The notes beneath the pieces are model-generated. The model was given only the letters and a program-made list of their open reading frames with translations. It was not told the DNA's origin and made no database searches. A program made the position numbers and the translations under genes. Shown piece by piece: positions 18,308 through 28,028 of a DNA stretch of 64,000 nucleotides. How positions within the stretch are numbered: the first letter of the stretch is position 1; each line of letters starts with the position of its first letter. Source of the stretch: an uncultured Lachnospiraceae bacterium (GTDB lineage Bacteria > Bacillota > Clostridia > Lachnospirales > Lachnospiraceae); contig CALWPY010000006.1 of the NCBI GenBank assembly GCA_944383545.1, positions 62,001 to 126,000 on the forward strand, in the 5' to 3' direction.

Positions 18308-19195
18308 CTACCATTTCCTCCTGTTTTTTATTTCTTTGTAAATCTGCCTGTAATTATCATAGCGCTTGCTGCTGATAAGACCTTTCTGAAGTGCATTTTT
18401 TACCGCACAATCCGGCTCGTCTATATGAACACAGCCGTTAAATCTGCATTTGTCATTATAATTCTCAAATTCCCTGAAATAATATTTAAGATTTTCCTCA
18501 GATATATCGAAAACATCCAATGAACTGAATCCGGGAGTATCCATGATATATGTACCTTCTCCCAAAAAATTAAGTTCAGTATGTCTTGTGGTATGCTTTC
18601 CTCTTTTTATTTTTTCACTTATTTCTCCTGTCTTTGCATATGCCTGTGGAAATATCCTATTTAGAATTGAAGACTTTCCCACTCCTGACGGTCCTGCAAA
18701 TATGGCTGTTTTCCCCTTAATCGTTTCTCTTAATCTGTCTATACCGGTATTTTCACTTGCCGATACAATAAAAGTCTCATATCCACTGTCACTATATATT
18801 TTTTTATAATCTGCTGCTTCAGACTGACTAATCAAATCAGATTTATTCAGGGCAATTACAGTATTAATTTCCTGCTGCTCCATCATAATCAGAAACCTGT
18901 CCAAAAGATTAAAATTAGGCTTAGGGTCCGACAATGCAAAAATAACCACGGCAATATCCACATTTGCTGCCGCAGGACGAATCAGCTCATTATGACGCGC
19001 AGAGATAGAAATAATATTCCCCACTGCCGGGTCTTTGCTTATTATTTCTATCTCTGCATTATCACCAACCAGAGGTTTTATTTTTTTATTTCTGAATACC
19101 CCTCTGGCCTTACATTCATATATTACACCATCGGCATAGACGTAATAAAATCCGCCTATGCCTTTTATTATTTTACCTGTCAAATTTTTCCTCAC
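18308..19195 (-). CDS. rsgA: Ribosome small-subunit biogenesis GTPase RsgA
   Basis: Circularly permuted GTPase acting late in 30S maturation. An N-terminal OB fold is followed by permuted GTPase motifs in the order G4 (ALNKSD), G1 (GPSGVGKSSILN) and G3 (DTPGFSS). The C-terminal zinc motif C-x4-C-x-H-x5-C is intact (CRFNGCVH...C). 295 residues is normal. It follows the kinase gene prkC, as in Bacillus and clostridia. Confidence 0.96.
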   Translation of the reverse strand: MRKNLTGKIIKGIGGFYYVYADGVIYECKARGVFRNKKIKPLVGDNAEIEIISKDPAVGNIISISARHNELIRPAAANVDIAVVIFALSDPKPNFNLLDRFLIMMEQQEINTVIALNKSDLISQSEAADYKKIYSDSGYETFIVSASENTGIDRLRETIKGKTAIFAGPSGVGKSSILNRIFPQAYAKTGEISEKIKRGKHTTRHTELNFLGEGTYIMDTPGFSSLDVFDISEENLKYYFREFENYNDKCRFNGCVHIDEPDCAVKNALQKGLISSKRYDNYRQIYKEIKNRRKW

Positions 19196-19203
19196 TTAAA
19201 AGA

Positions 19204-21456
19204 TTAATTCTGTGTAAATGATAGGCTGAGTCCGTTTGACGAGAAGTAAGAAGATATATCAGTTCCGTCTCCGGCAGTAACCCTTACACTTAACGTACCG
19301 CTTCCCGAGGTAAGTCCGTCAAGTCTTGATGCACCGCTTACATCCATAGGGAATGCATCCTCACTTGAAGCCGAACTTGTAAACATCGGGTATGATGTAC
19401 CTCCTATATTTGCACTTATCTGAATTGTTATTGTTTCACCTTCTACAAACGGATATCCGTTATTGGTTATAACACCTGAAAGAGAGGCTGTATAAGTAAC
19501 TGTCCTTGGTCCGTCACTTATTACTATATCAACTGATGTTCCCTCATTTACGGTAGTACCTGCGGATATACTCTGTCTCATAACATAACCGCTTGCATAG
19601 GTATCACTGTTTTCATGAGTTACGTTTCCAATTTCAAGGTTAAATGACTCCAAAGTGGATCTTGCATCTGCTTCACTTTTATTAAGAAGATTAGGCACTG
19701 AAACCTCCTGAATATCAGGACCGTTACTTACAACAATATTAACCGTCGAGCCTGACGGAGCCATACTGCCGCCTGAAGGTGTCATGGAAATAATTTTATC
19801 CTTTTCCACCGTATCACTTGCTTCAAAGCTGTGTGTTACCTTAAATCCCTGATCTTCAAGTATCTTAGTAGCCTCATTATTTTCCATTCCTACTACATTT
19901 TCTATCTGAATATCTTCTGCTCCCGCACTTACATAAATAATAATTTCCGCATCAGGAGCTATCATTTCTCCCTTTTTCACACTCTGGTCATAGACATAAC
20001 CTTCTTCATAGTCCTCGTTATGCTGGCTCTCAAATTTATAATTTGTAAATCCTGCATCATCTAAAAGACTTGCCGCAGCATCTCTTGATACGCCTACTAC
20101 ATCTATCATTTCAATTTCAGTAGTCTCTTCTGAAACTGAACTTGTATCATCAGTTGTATCGTCTCTGTCACCGAATCTGAACCAGCCCATTATATTTCCT
20201 ATTATTACCATTACTATAACTGCAATGATAACTGCTGCCGCAACTCCGGCTACCATTACTACCTTTTCAAGCTTTGGGTCTACACCATCACCGTCATCAT
20301 CTGAAGAATCATAATCTGTATCATCCTCATCTTCATAATCATCGACCTTCTTTATTCCGCCTCGTTTGCCATTCTGAGAACTTTGATTATCGGAATATTC
20401 ATCCTCATCATCAAAATCGTAATCATCCTCCTGAAGAAGCTGATTTAATCTGCTGTTTGTACCCGGCTGAACACTTGATACCCCTGTCATATTACCCTGA
20501 TTATTAACAGGAAACGTATTTAGGGATGAAGCATCCCTTGCAGCACTTCCGGTCTTTATGGCATTCATTTCTTCTTTTGACCACTTCTGTGTAGGTGAAT
20601 TTGTAACTCCCAAAGGAGCAACAACTATATCTATGTTTGGATTTGCCTGTACTCTCTTAAGGTCTGCTATAAGAGCATTTGCAGTAAGATATCTGCGCTC
20701 AGGCTTTTTCTGAGTAGCCTTTAATATTATTTTTTCAAGACTTGAATATATGTCAGGATAATACTGTCTTGGCGGAATAATATCATTTTGAATATGCATA
20801 AGTGCTACTGATACATTATTATCGCCCTCAAACGGTACGCGTCCCGTAACCATTTCATACATGGTTATTCCTAATGAGTAAATGTCACTTCTTTCATCAC
20901 TGTAACCTCCTCTTGCCTGTTCAGGAGATATATAATGTACACTTCCCATTCCTGTTGTAGACATGGTATTTGAGGTTGCAGCCTTTGCTATTCCGAAATC
21001 CGTAACCTTTATATTTCCGTTTTTTGATACAATTATATTCTGCGGCTTAATATCCCTGTGTATTATATGATGCTCATGTGCTGCCTCAAGTCCCGAAGCT
21101 ATCTGTATTGAAAAATCAATAGCCATATCCATGGACAGTCTTCCGACCTGAGCTATATAGTCCTTTAAGGTAATGCCCTCTACAAGTTCCATAACTATAA
21201 AATAAAGTCCGTCATCCTCACATACATCATATACATTTACAATGTTAGGATGCGCAAGACCTGCCGATGCCTGCGCTTCAACTCTGAACTTTGAAACAAA
21301 ATTCATATCATTGCTGAATTCAGGCTTAAGCACCTTTATTGCCACAAATCTTTTCAAGCGGTGGTCTTTTGCTTTATATACTATGGACATCCCCCCGGAG
21401 CCCACAACATCAACTATTTCATATCTTTCATCAAGAATCATTCCCGGTTTTAACAT
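19204..21456 (-). CDS. prkC: PASTA-domain serine/threonine protein kinase PrkC
   Basis: Membrane kinase sensing muropeptides or lipid II and controlling wall metabolism and germination in Firmicutes. The Hanks kinase domain (about 1-275) has GSGGMSIVYKA, HRDIKPQN and DFGIA. An acidic linker follows, then one membrane helix (about 400-425), three PASTA repeats (about 445-653) and an extra C-terminal ~95-residue Ser/Thr-rich beta domain ending the protein. The last domain is not a PASTA repeat and I cannot name it. 750 residues. The cognate phosphatase gene lies immediately upstream. Confidence 0.95.
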   Translation of the reverse strand: MLKPGMILDERYEIVDVVGSGGMSIVYKAKDHRLKRFVAIKVLKPEFSNDMNFVSKFRVEAQASAGLAHPNIVNVYDVCEDDGLYFIVMELVEGITLKDYIAQVGRLSMDMAIDFSIQIASGLEAAHEHHIIHRDIKPQNIIVSKNGNIKVTDFGIAKAATSNTMSTTGMGSVHYISPEQARGGYSDERSDIYSLGITMYEMVTGRVPFEGDNNVSVALMHIQNDIIPPRQYYPDIYSSLEKIILKATQKKPERRYLTANALIADLKRVQANPNIDIVVAPLGVTNSPTQKWSKEEMNAIKTGSAARDASSLNTFPVNNQGNMTGVSSVQPGTNSRLNQLLQEDDYDFDDEDEYSDNQSSQNGKRGGIKKVDDYEDEDDTDYDSSDDDGDGVDPKLEKVVMVAGVAAAVIIAVIVMVIIGNIMGWFRFGDRDDTTDDTSSVSEETTEIEMIDVVGVSRDAAASLLDDAGFTNYKFESQHNEDYEEGYVYDQSVKKGEMIAPDAEIIIYVSAGAEDIQIENVVGMENNEATKILEDQGFKVTHSFEASDTVEKDKIISMTPSGGSMAPSGSTVNIVVSNGPDIQEVSVPNLLNKSEADARSTLESFNLEIGNVTHENSDTYASGYVMRQSISAGTTVNEGTSVDIVISDGPRTVTYTASLSGVITNNGYPFVEGETITIQISANIGGTSYPMFTSSASSEDAFPMDVSGASRLDGLTSGSGTLSVRVTAGDGTDISSYFSSNGLSLSFTQN

Positions 21457-21470
21457 ATTTGCACCTCACA

Positions 21471-22190
21471 CTATTGGGATATAACGATAGCTGAAATGTT
21501 ATCATTTCCGCCGTAGTAATTAGCCCTGTTTATTAATTCACAGGCTGCCTTTTCAAGTTCATCATTATCGCCTACAATATCTCTAAGCTCATCATCTTCT
21601 ACCATATTGGTTAGACCGTCTGAGCATAAAAGAATTCTGTCATCCTTTTTTATTTCTACTTCAAAAAAGTCAGGCATGGCCTCATCTCTTGATCCCATAG
21701 CCCTTGTAATTATATTTTTTTCGGGGTGGTTTCTTCCCTTTTTTCTATCCAGCTGACCATTTCGTATAAGCTCCTCAACCAGCGAGTGGTCCATGGTTAT
21801 CTGCTTTATTTCATCATTAATAATATATAAACGACTGTCACCTATATTGGCAGCATACAGGGTATTTCCATCTATTACGGCAGCCACCATGGTGGTACCC
21901 ATACCGCTTTTTGCAGAATCCTTTTGTGCTGCTTTATATACCTCGTTGCTTGCAAATATCATGGCTCGTTTAAGCACGGAGACGGGATTTTCCAACGTAG
22001 ACTTTTTAATAAAATCTACAGTTACCTCAATGGCATACCTGGATGCAAAATCACCCGCTGCGTGCCCTCCCATTCCGTCTGCAACAATATACAGATTTGG
22101 CAGAGGTCCGACAGGTGTATCGCTACAGAAAATACTGTCCTGATTCATGCTGCGCTTTTGTCCTATGTCTGTTTTTCCAATAGATACCAT
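21471..22190 (-). CDS. prpC: PP2C-type serine/threonine phosphatase PrpC/Stp
   Basis: Metal-dependent phosphatase that reverses PrkC phosphorylation. It shows the PP2C motifs VADGMGGHAAGDFAS, MGTTMVAA, ANIGDSRLY, DHSLVEEL and LLCSDGLTNMV, and NDNISAIVI at the end. 239 residues, cytoplasmic, no membrane segment. Located between rlmN and prkC, 14 bases from the kinase. Confidence 0.96.
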   Translation of the reverse strand: MVSIGKTDIGQKRSMNQDSIFCSDTPVGPLPNLYIVADGMGGHAAGDFASRYAIEVTVDFIKKSTLENPVSVLKRAMIFASNEVYKAAQKDSAKSGMGTTMVAAVIDGNTLYAANIGDSRLYIINDEIKQITMDHSLVEELIRNGQLDRKKGRNHPEKNIITRAMGSRDEAMPDFFEVEIKKDDRILLCSDGLTNMVEDDELRDIVGDNDELEKAACELINRANYYGGNDNISAIVISQ

Positions 22191-22203
22191 CAGTATCCCC
22201 CTA

Positions 22204-23235
22204 TCAGATGCTTTTTAAAGTTTCGTACTTACGCCTCAACTGTCCACAGGCAGCATCAATATCACTGCCCATACCTCTTCTTATAGTAACATTTATTCGA
22301 TAATTTTCAAGTGTAGATTTGAACTTTTCCACGGAATTTTTGTCACTTCTTTGGAAATTTCTTTCATTTATGGGATTTACAGGGATTAAATTGACGTGAA
22401 AACCATAACCTTTTATAAGTTTTGCCAGTTCTTCTGCCTGAATTTCCCCGTCATTTTCTCCACTGACAAGAGCATATTCCAGGGTAACTCTTCTTCCTGT
22501 TTTATTAAAATAATATTTGCAGGCATCAAGCGTTTCCCTGATTGTATATCTGTTTGCTACAGGCATGAGCTTTCGTCTTTTTTCATCATTTGGGGCATGC
22601 AGGGAAAGTGCAAATGTTATTGTAAGCCCTTCATCCGCCAGTGCATAAATCTGCGGCACAAGTCCGCAGCTTGAAACAGTTATGTTTCTCATGCTGAGAT
22701 TAAATCCCTCTTTATCAGTAATAAGCTTTATAAATCTTATGAGATTATCATAGTTATCCAAAGGCTCTCCGGTCCCCATTACTACGACATTTGATATCTT
22801 TTCGCCCGTTATCCTCATGGCGGAGTAGACCTGTTCGAGCATTTCCGAAGCAGTAAGATTTCTTACAAGACCGCCTATCGTGGAAGCGCAAAAGCTGCAC
22901 CCCATCCTGCAACCCGCCTGTGAGGAAATGCATATGGAATTTCCGTGTTTATATGGCATAAAAACACTTTCTATCATCTGTCCGTCATGAAGCTTAAATA
23001 AAAACTTCACTGTTCCGTCTTTTTTTGATACCTGCCTCTTTTCTTCCTCAAGTCCTTTTGTAAGTGATTTTCCTACCACCTCTCTCAAATCCTTAGGAAG
23101 GTTTGTCATCTCATCTGCTGATAAGACTCTTTTTTCATGCAGCCATTTAAAAATCTGCTTCGCACGAAATTCAGGCATTCCCATTTCCTTTACATATTTT
23201 TTAAGTTCATCCGGAAACATTGATTTTATATCCAT
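22204..23235 (-). CDS. rlmN: Dual-specificity RNA methyltransferase RlmN
   Basis: Radical-SAM enzyme methylating C2 of A2503 in 23S rRNA and A37 of some tRNAs. The cluster motif is CRMGCSFCAST. The C-terminal catalytic cysteine is in DAACGQLRRKYE, and MGTGEPLDNYDN and SLHAPNDEKRRKLMP are present. 343 residues, full length. In operon between rsmB and prpC. Confidence 0.97.
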   Translation of the reverse strand: MDIKSMFPDELKKYVKEMGMPEFRAKQIFKWLHEKRVLSADEMTNLPKDLREVVGKSLTKGLEEEKRQVSKKDGTVKFLFKLHDGQMIESVFMPYKHGNSICISSQAGCRMGCSFCASTIGGLVRNLTASEMLEQVYSAMRITGEKISNVVVMGTGEPLDNYDNLIRFIKLITDKEGFNLSMRNITVSSCGLVPQIYALADEGLTITFALSLHAPNDEKRRKLMPVANRYTIRETLDACKYYFNKTGRRVTLEYALVSGENDGEIQAEELAKLIKGYGFHVNLIPVNPINERNFQRSDKNSVEKFKSTLENYRINVTIRRGMGSDIDAACGQLRRKYETLKSI

Positions 23236-23238
23236 TTA

Positions 23239-24549
23239 TTATATCCTTTTTTTCATTATACAGTAATAAAATCCGTCGCAGTCATCTATTCCCTGTATAA
23301 AAGTTTTTTCTTCTCCCTTTATAAATTCAGGATGTGTTTTTAAAAACTTCTCACAATTTATATTATTTTCTTCGGGATTAATGGTACAGGTGGAAAAAAG
23401 AAGCGTTCCTCCCGGTTTCACATACATTGCCGCATTATTTAGAATTCCCAATGCCTTTACAGAAAGATTCGTCATATCCTCACGGCTTATCCGATATTTA
23501 ATATCATTCTTTTTTCCTATAACTCCCAAACCTGAACACGGCACATCAGCTATAACAGTGTCTGCCTTTTCTATCATATCTTTATCAATGGAAAGTGCAT
23601 CATATTCTTCTACAATTATATTGTCAAGTCGCAGTCTTTCAGCATTTTCCCTGATAAGGTCCGTCTTTTCTTTTGATATGTCGCGGGAAATAACCATACC
23701 CGGGGTGCCTTTAAATCCCTCTTTCATTCCTTCCCGAATAAGAATTTCTGCTGCATAAAGGCTTTTTCCTCCGGGTGCGGCACACATATCCAGCACAAGA
23801 CTCCCCGGTGCTATCCCTGCCGCTGATACGGCGCACATTGAGCTTACATCCTGTACTGAAAATTCTCCCTTTTTATATCCCGGTACTTTTCTTATAAAAT
23901 CATAGTCATAAATAATAAGTGCATTTTCATCATATGCGCTTTTTTCTACGGATATTCCTGCGGATAAAAGCTTTTCCATAAGCTCATCCCTTGTAATCTT
24001 TGTGGAATTACAGCGGATTGTGGTCCCTCTTTCTAAGAACTGTGCACTTAATATTTTTTCTGCATCTTCTCCATATGTTTCATGTAAAAAATCATAGAGC
24101 CAGTCCGGCACGGAATACTCGGCTGCAGGATTTGGAAGCTTCAAAAGGCATATATCTTTATTTCTCCCTATAGTCCTTAAAACTCCGTTTACAAATCCTG
24201 CAAGTGTTTTAAAGCCATGACGTTTTGCCAGATTGACAGACTCATTTATTGCCGCACTGTCCGGTACGGAATTCATATAAAGAAGCTGATACACACCCAT
24301 TCTGAGTATGACTCTTATAGGCGGCTTTAATTTATTTACTTTGCTCTTAGAATAATCATTTATAACATAATCAAGTCTTATTTTCAGTTCTGTCACACCT
24401 TCCACAAGTCGGGTGACAAAAGCCCTGTCCTTTTTTTCGGCAAACTGATTAATTCGGAGTGCCTTTGAAAGTGCTATATTGGAAAATGTATTATTCTTTT
24501 CAATATCAAGCAAAACCGTATATGCTATTTCTCTTGTATTATTTAACAT
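23239..24549 (-). CDS. rsmB: 16S rRNA (cytosine-967-C5)-methyltransferase RsmB
   Basis: Makes m5C967 in 16S rRNA. An N-terminal NusB-like helical domain (about 1-140) precedes the Rossmann methyltransferase domain with LDMCAAPGGKSLYAAE, the catalytic ADVPCSGLGVIGK and LFSTCTINPEEN. 436 residues. It overlaps none of its neighbours: 8 bases after fmt and 3 before rlmN. Confidence 0.96.
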   Translation of the reverse strand: MLNNTREIAYTVLLDIEKNNTFSNIALSKALRINQFAEKKDRAFVTRLVEGVTELKIRLDYVINDYSKSKVNKLKPPIRVILRMGVYQLLYMNSVPDSAAINESVNLAKRHGFKTLAGFVNGVLRTIGRNKDICLLKLPNPAAEYSVPDWLYDFLHETYGEDAEKILSAQFLERGTTIRCNSTKITRDELMEKLLSAGISVEKSAYDENALIIYDYDFIRKVPGYKKGEFSVQDVSSMCAVSAAGIAPGSLVLDMCAAPGGKSLYAAEILIREGMKEGFKGTPGMVISRDISKEKTDLIRENAERLRLDNIIVEEYDALSIDKDMIEKADTVIADVPCSGLGVIGKKNDIKYRISREDMTNLSVKALGILNNAAMYVKPGGTLLFSTCTINPEENNINCEKFLKTHPEFIKGEEKTFIQGIDDCDGFYYCIMKKRI

Positions 24550-24557
24550 AACGCTCC

Positions 24558-25493
24558 TTAAACCGAAGTTTTTCCTGCATACATCCCATTTAAGATTTTA
24601 TTTCCGTTCAGATATGCCGCTGTGTCCATGCATTTCTTACCTTCCGGCTGAAGACTCTTTATTTTAAGCCCGCCCTCTTTACATGCAATGGTAAAGCTCT
24701 TATTTGTAGTGTCAAGTATTTCACCTGGATTTCCCGTTACCTGCACTACTTCTGCACTGTATATCTTTATCATCTTACCGTTTATCTCTGTATAAGCACA
24801 TGGCCAGGGATTAAGTCCTCTTATAAGTCTCTCAAGCTCGGTAGCTGACTTTGAAAAATCCATTTCACCCATCTCTTTTTTAAGCATTTTGGCATAAGAA
24901 CTTTTTGAATCATCCTGTTTTATTCTTACACTTGTTCCCGACTCCAGTTTTTTAAGTGTCTCGAGAATAAGCTCTGCTCCTGCTTCTGCAAGTTTGTCAT
25001 GCAGACTGGCACCTGTTTCATCTTTCGCTATTTCTACTTTTTTCACATCCAGCATGTCACCGGTATCAAGTCCTTTTTCCATATACATGGTGGTAACACC
25101 GGTTTCTTTTTCACCATCTATAATCGCCCATTCTATAGGGGCTGCACCTCTGTACTTTGGAAGCAGTGATGCATGGATGTTTATACATCCGTATTTTGGT
25201 ATATTTAAAATACTTTCGGGAAGCAACTGACCAAACGCAGCCACAACTATTACATCAGGATTTAAATTCCTTATTATATTTACATTTTCCTCTTCTCTGA
25301 TTTTTTCAGGCTGATACACCGGAATGTTATATTCTTCAGCCTTTACCTTAACCGGTGTCGGCTTAAGAGACTTTCCTCTTCCCTTAGGCCTGTCAGGCTG
25401 GGTAAAACATGCCAAAACCTCATGACCTGCCTTTATTATACTTTCCAGTGCACATACAGCAAAATCAGGTGTCCCCATATATATAATCTTCAA
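24558..25493 (-). CDS. fmt: Methionyl-tRNA formyltransferase
   Basis: Formylates initiator Met-tRNA with 10-formyl-THF. Signature MGTPDFAVCALE at the N terminus, the formyl-THF site (INIHASLLPKYRGAAPIEWAI) and GLDTGDMLD follow, with a C-terminal tRNA-binding OB domain. 311 residues. Paired with def, which removes the formyl group after translation starts. Confidence 0.97.
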   Translation of the reverse strand: MKIIYMGTPDFAVCALESIIKAGHEVLACFTQPDRPKGRGKSLKPTPVKVKAEEYNIPVYQPEKIREEENVNIIRNLNPDVIVVAAFGQLLPESILNIPKYGCINIHASLLPKYRGAAPIEWAIIDGEKETGVTTMYMEKGLDTGDMLDVKKVEIAKDETGASLHDKLAEAGAELILETLKKLESGTSVRIKQDDSKSSYAKMLKKEMGEMDFSKSATELERLIRGLNPWPCAYTEINGKMIKIYSAEVVQVTGNPGEILDTTNKSFTIACKEGGLKIKSLQPEGKKCMDTAAYLNGNKILNGMYAGKTSV

Positions 25494-25504
25494 ATTTACA
25501 CCCC

Positions 25505-25984
25505 TTACTCATCTTCTTCAGGCATGTCAGTCCTGTAAAGTCCGTCGTTTGTCTTATCCTTATATAATATACCGTCCAGATGGTCCAGTTCGTGACATAT
25601 TGCTCTTGCAAGCAGCTCAGTGCCTTCTACGATAATTTTTTTCATTTCCATATCATACGCTTCACAAATTACATGGTTTGGTCTTGTAACCTCTCCCACA
25701 AGTCCCGGAAGGCTTAAGCATCCCTCATCCCCGGTCTGTTCCCCGTCACTTTCTATTATTTTAGGATTTATAAGACAGAGAGGCTCTCCATTACCTATAT
25801 CTATTACAACAATTCTCTTGAGTATTCCTACCTGTGGAGCAGCAAGCCCTACTCCGTTTGCTTCATACATGGTGTCAAACATATCCTCTATAAGTGTTTT
25901 AATTCTCGGGGTTACTTCCGGTACCTCTTTACACACTTTTCTTAAGACTTCATCTCCGTCAAGCCTTATTCTTCTAATTGCCAT
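25505..25984 (-). CDS. def: Peptide deformylase
   Basis: Removes the N-formyl group from new proteins. All three metal-site motifs are present: [18 protein letters not shown] and the zinc helix CHELDHLDG. The 159-residue length and the short EGCLS loop fit the common bacterial type. Between priA and fmt, the conserved order. Confidence 0.97.
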   Translation of the reverse strand: MAIRRIRLDGDEVLRKVCKEVPEVTPRIKTLIEDMFDTMYEANGVGLAAPQVGILKRIVVIDIGNGEPLCLINPKIIESDGEQTGDEGCLSLPGLVGEVTRPNHVICEAYDMEMKKIIVEGTELLARAICHELDHLDGILYKDKTNDGLYRTDMPEEDE

Positions 25985-26003
25985 AATATCGTCCTTTCCT
26001 GTT

Positions 26004-28028
26004 TTAATACATATTTACAGGATTAAAATCAAATGAAAGAGAAACATCTCCCACAGGATATTTTTCCTGTACTTTCTTTTCTGTATATTCCTTTGCCTTA
26101 ACTAATATATTATACTTTAGATTTTTCACATAAACAACCCTTCTGTAAACATCGTTTATTTTTGAAATTGCAGCTTCACCGGGTCCTATTACACTTCCCG
26201 TATCTGAGTCCTTCATAACTTCACGGAGCAGACCTGCCGTAAATTTTGCGGCTTCATTTACCGTTTCTTCATCCTTGGAAGTAATAAGCACAAGCATCAT
26301 ATGATATACGGGAGGATATTTAAGTATCTGCCTGTATGACATTTCCATCTCAAAAAACTTTTCATAATCCTGCTCTGCCGCGGCAGCTATGGCATAATGC
26401 TCAGGCTGATATGTCTGTATCACGGTACAGCCTCTTTTTTCACTCCTGCCTGCTCTTCCTGCCGCCTGGGTAATCAGGTCAAATGTTCTTTCTGCCGCCC
26501 TGTAATCGTTTTCAAAAAGGGTTAAATCTGCCAGCATAATTCCCACTACCGTAACATTAGGAAAATCATGTCCCTTGACTATCATCTGGGTACCCACAAG
26601 GCAGTCTGCCTCTTTTTTTGAAAAGGCGGTTATTATTTCTCCATGTGCACCCTTTTTTAATGTCGTGTCCCTATCCATTATTAAAGTTTTTACATTCGGA
26701 AAGAATTTTTCAACTGCTTCCTTTACCTTTTCCGTTCCCGTTCCGTAGCCGCCTATCAGATTCGAGCCACACTCCGGGCATTTTTTAGGCTGTCTTTCTA
26801 TATGTCCGCAGTAATGACACATAAGAAAACCATTTCTGTGAAGAGAAAGCGCCACATCACATTTAGGGCATTTCACTGCATGTCCGCAGCTCCTGCAGGA
26901 TACACAGCTGTTATAACCTCTTCTGTTTATAAAAAGCATGACCTGTTCGCCATTTTTAAACGCCTCGTCCATTCTGTCATACAATTCCTGTGAAATAATG
27001 CTTCTGTTCCCGAGTTTTAGTTCTTCCCTCATGTCAATCATTTTCACATCGGAAAGCTGACCGCCGCCTGCTCTTTCCTTAAGTTCCCAAAGCCTGTATT
27101 TTCCAAGCTTCGCCATGGCATAGCTTTCTATGGAAGGCGTTGCAGAGCCAAGTATTACTGAAGCACCTTCCAGTCTTGCCCTTTCTATTGCAGTATCTCT
27201 TGCATGATATTTAGGTGAGTTGTCACTTTTATATGCCGAATCATGTTCTTCATCAATTATGATAAGCCTAAGCCTTGTAAAAGGTGTAAAAAGAGCCGAG
27301 CGGGGACCTATTACTACATCAGTCTCACCGTTTCTTGCCTTCATAAGCTCCCTGTATCTCTCCCCCTTGCTCATCTGTGAATTGATGACGGAAACCCTGT
27401 CTCCGAAATGCATTTTAAATCTGGATACAGTCTGATATGTAAGCGCAATTTCAGGTACCAGCATAATAGCCTGTCCGCCCTGTTTTACAGTCTGCTTTAT
27501 TGTTTCAATATATACCTCTGTTTTACCGCTTCCGGTCACACCCTTTAAAAGATAAACCCTGTTTACACCGTGAATAAGATTCTCAGTAAATTCATCCGTA
27601 ATTTTTGTCTGTTCACTGTTTAATGAAACCACTTTTTCAATATCAAGTTTAAATTCTGATAAATCTTTCTGCGGTTTTTTCTTAGCCACTCTTTCTTTTA
27701 CCGGCATTACTGTCTTTAAAGCATTTATCATTGTTGAGCCATAGGTATCTTTAAGCCATGCCGCAAGGCGTATCAATTTTCCTTCTATCGGAATCCCTTC
27801 ATCAGGCACGCCCTTTATTTCCTTTATCTTATCCTCATCCCATTTAGGCACATCGGAAATACCTATAACATATCCCTTTCTTATTGCGTTTCCTTTTCCA
27901 AACGGTACCTCAACATATGAGCCCGTTTCCACTTTATTTATAAGTTCCTCAGGAATTTTATATTGAAAAGCCCTGTCTATTGCCTCATGCGAAATATCTA
28001 TTATTATATCCGCATATTTTTGTAACAT
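26004..28028 (-). CDS. priA: Primosomal helicase PriA
   Basis: 3'-5' DNA helicase that restarts stalled replication forks. An N-terminal 3'BD is followed by Walker A ([12 protein letters not shown]), DEEH helicase box ([11 protein letters not shown]), a zinc-binding cysteine array (CVSCRSCG...CPKC...CHYCG...CPECG) and helicase motifs through [14 protein letters not shown]. The 674 residues are shorter than the typical 730-800; the reduction seems to lie in the N-terminal part. Its ATG is within murE, with GGAGG 6 nt upstream, giving a real 44-bp overlap. Confidence 0.95.
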   Translation of the reverse strand: MLQKYADIIIDISHEAIDRAFQYKIPEELINKVETGSYVEVPFGKGNAIRKGYVIGISDVPKWDEDKIKEIKGVPDEGIPIEGKLIRLAAWLKDTYGSTMINALKTVMPVKERVAKKKPQKDLSEFKLDIEKVVSLNSEQTKITDEFTENLIHGVNRVYLLKGVTGSGKTEVYIETIKQTVKQGGQAIMLVPEIALTYQTVSRFKMHFGDRVSVINSQMSKGERYRELMKARNGETDVVIGPRSALFTPFTRLRLIIIDEEHDSAYKSDNSPKYHARDTAIERARLEGASVILGSATPSIESYAMAKLGKYRLWELKERAGGGQLSDVKMIDMREELKLGNRSIISQELYDRMDEAFKNGEQVMLFINRRGYNSCVSCRSCGHAVKCPKCDVALSLHRNGFLMCHYCGHIERQPKKCPECGSNLIGGYGTGTEKVKEAVEKFFPNVKTLIMDRDTTLKKGAHGEIITAFSKKEADCLVGTQMIVKGHDFPNVTVVGIMLADLTLFENDYRAAERTFDLITQAAGRAGRSEKRGCTVIQTYQPEHYAIAAAAEQDYEKFFEMEMSYRQILKYPPVYHMMLVLITSKDEETVNEAAKFTAGLLREVMKDSDTGSVIGPGEAAISKINDVYRRVVYVKNLKYNILVKAKEYTEKKVQEKYPVGDVSLSFDFNPVNMY

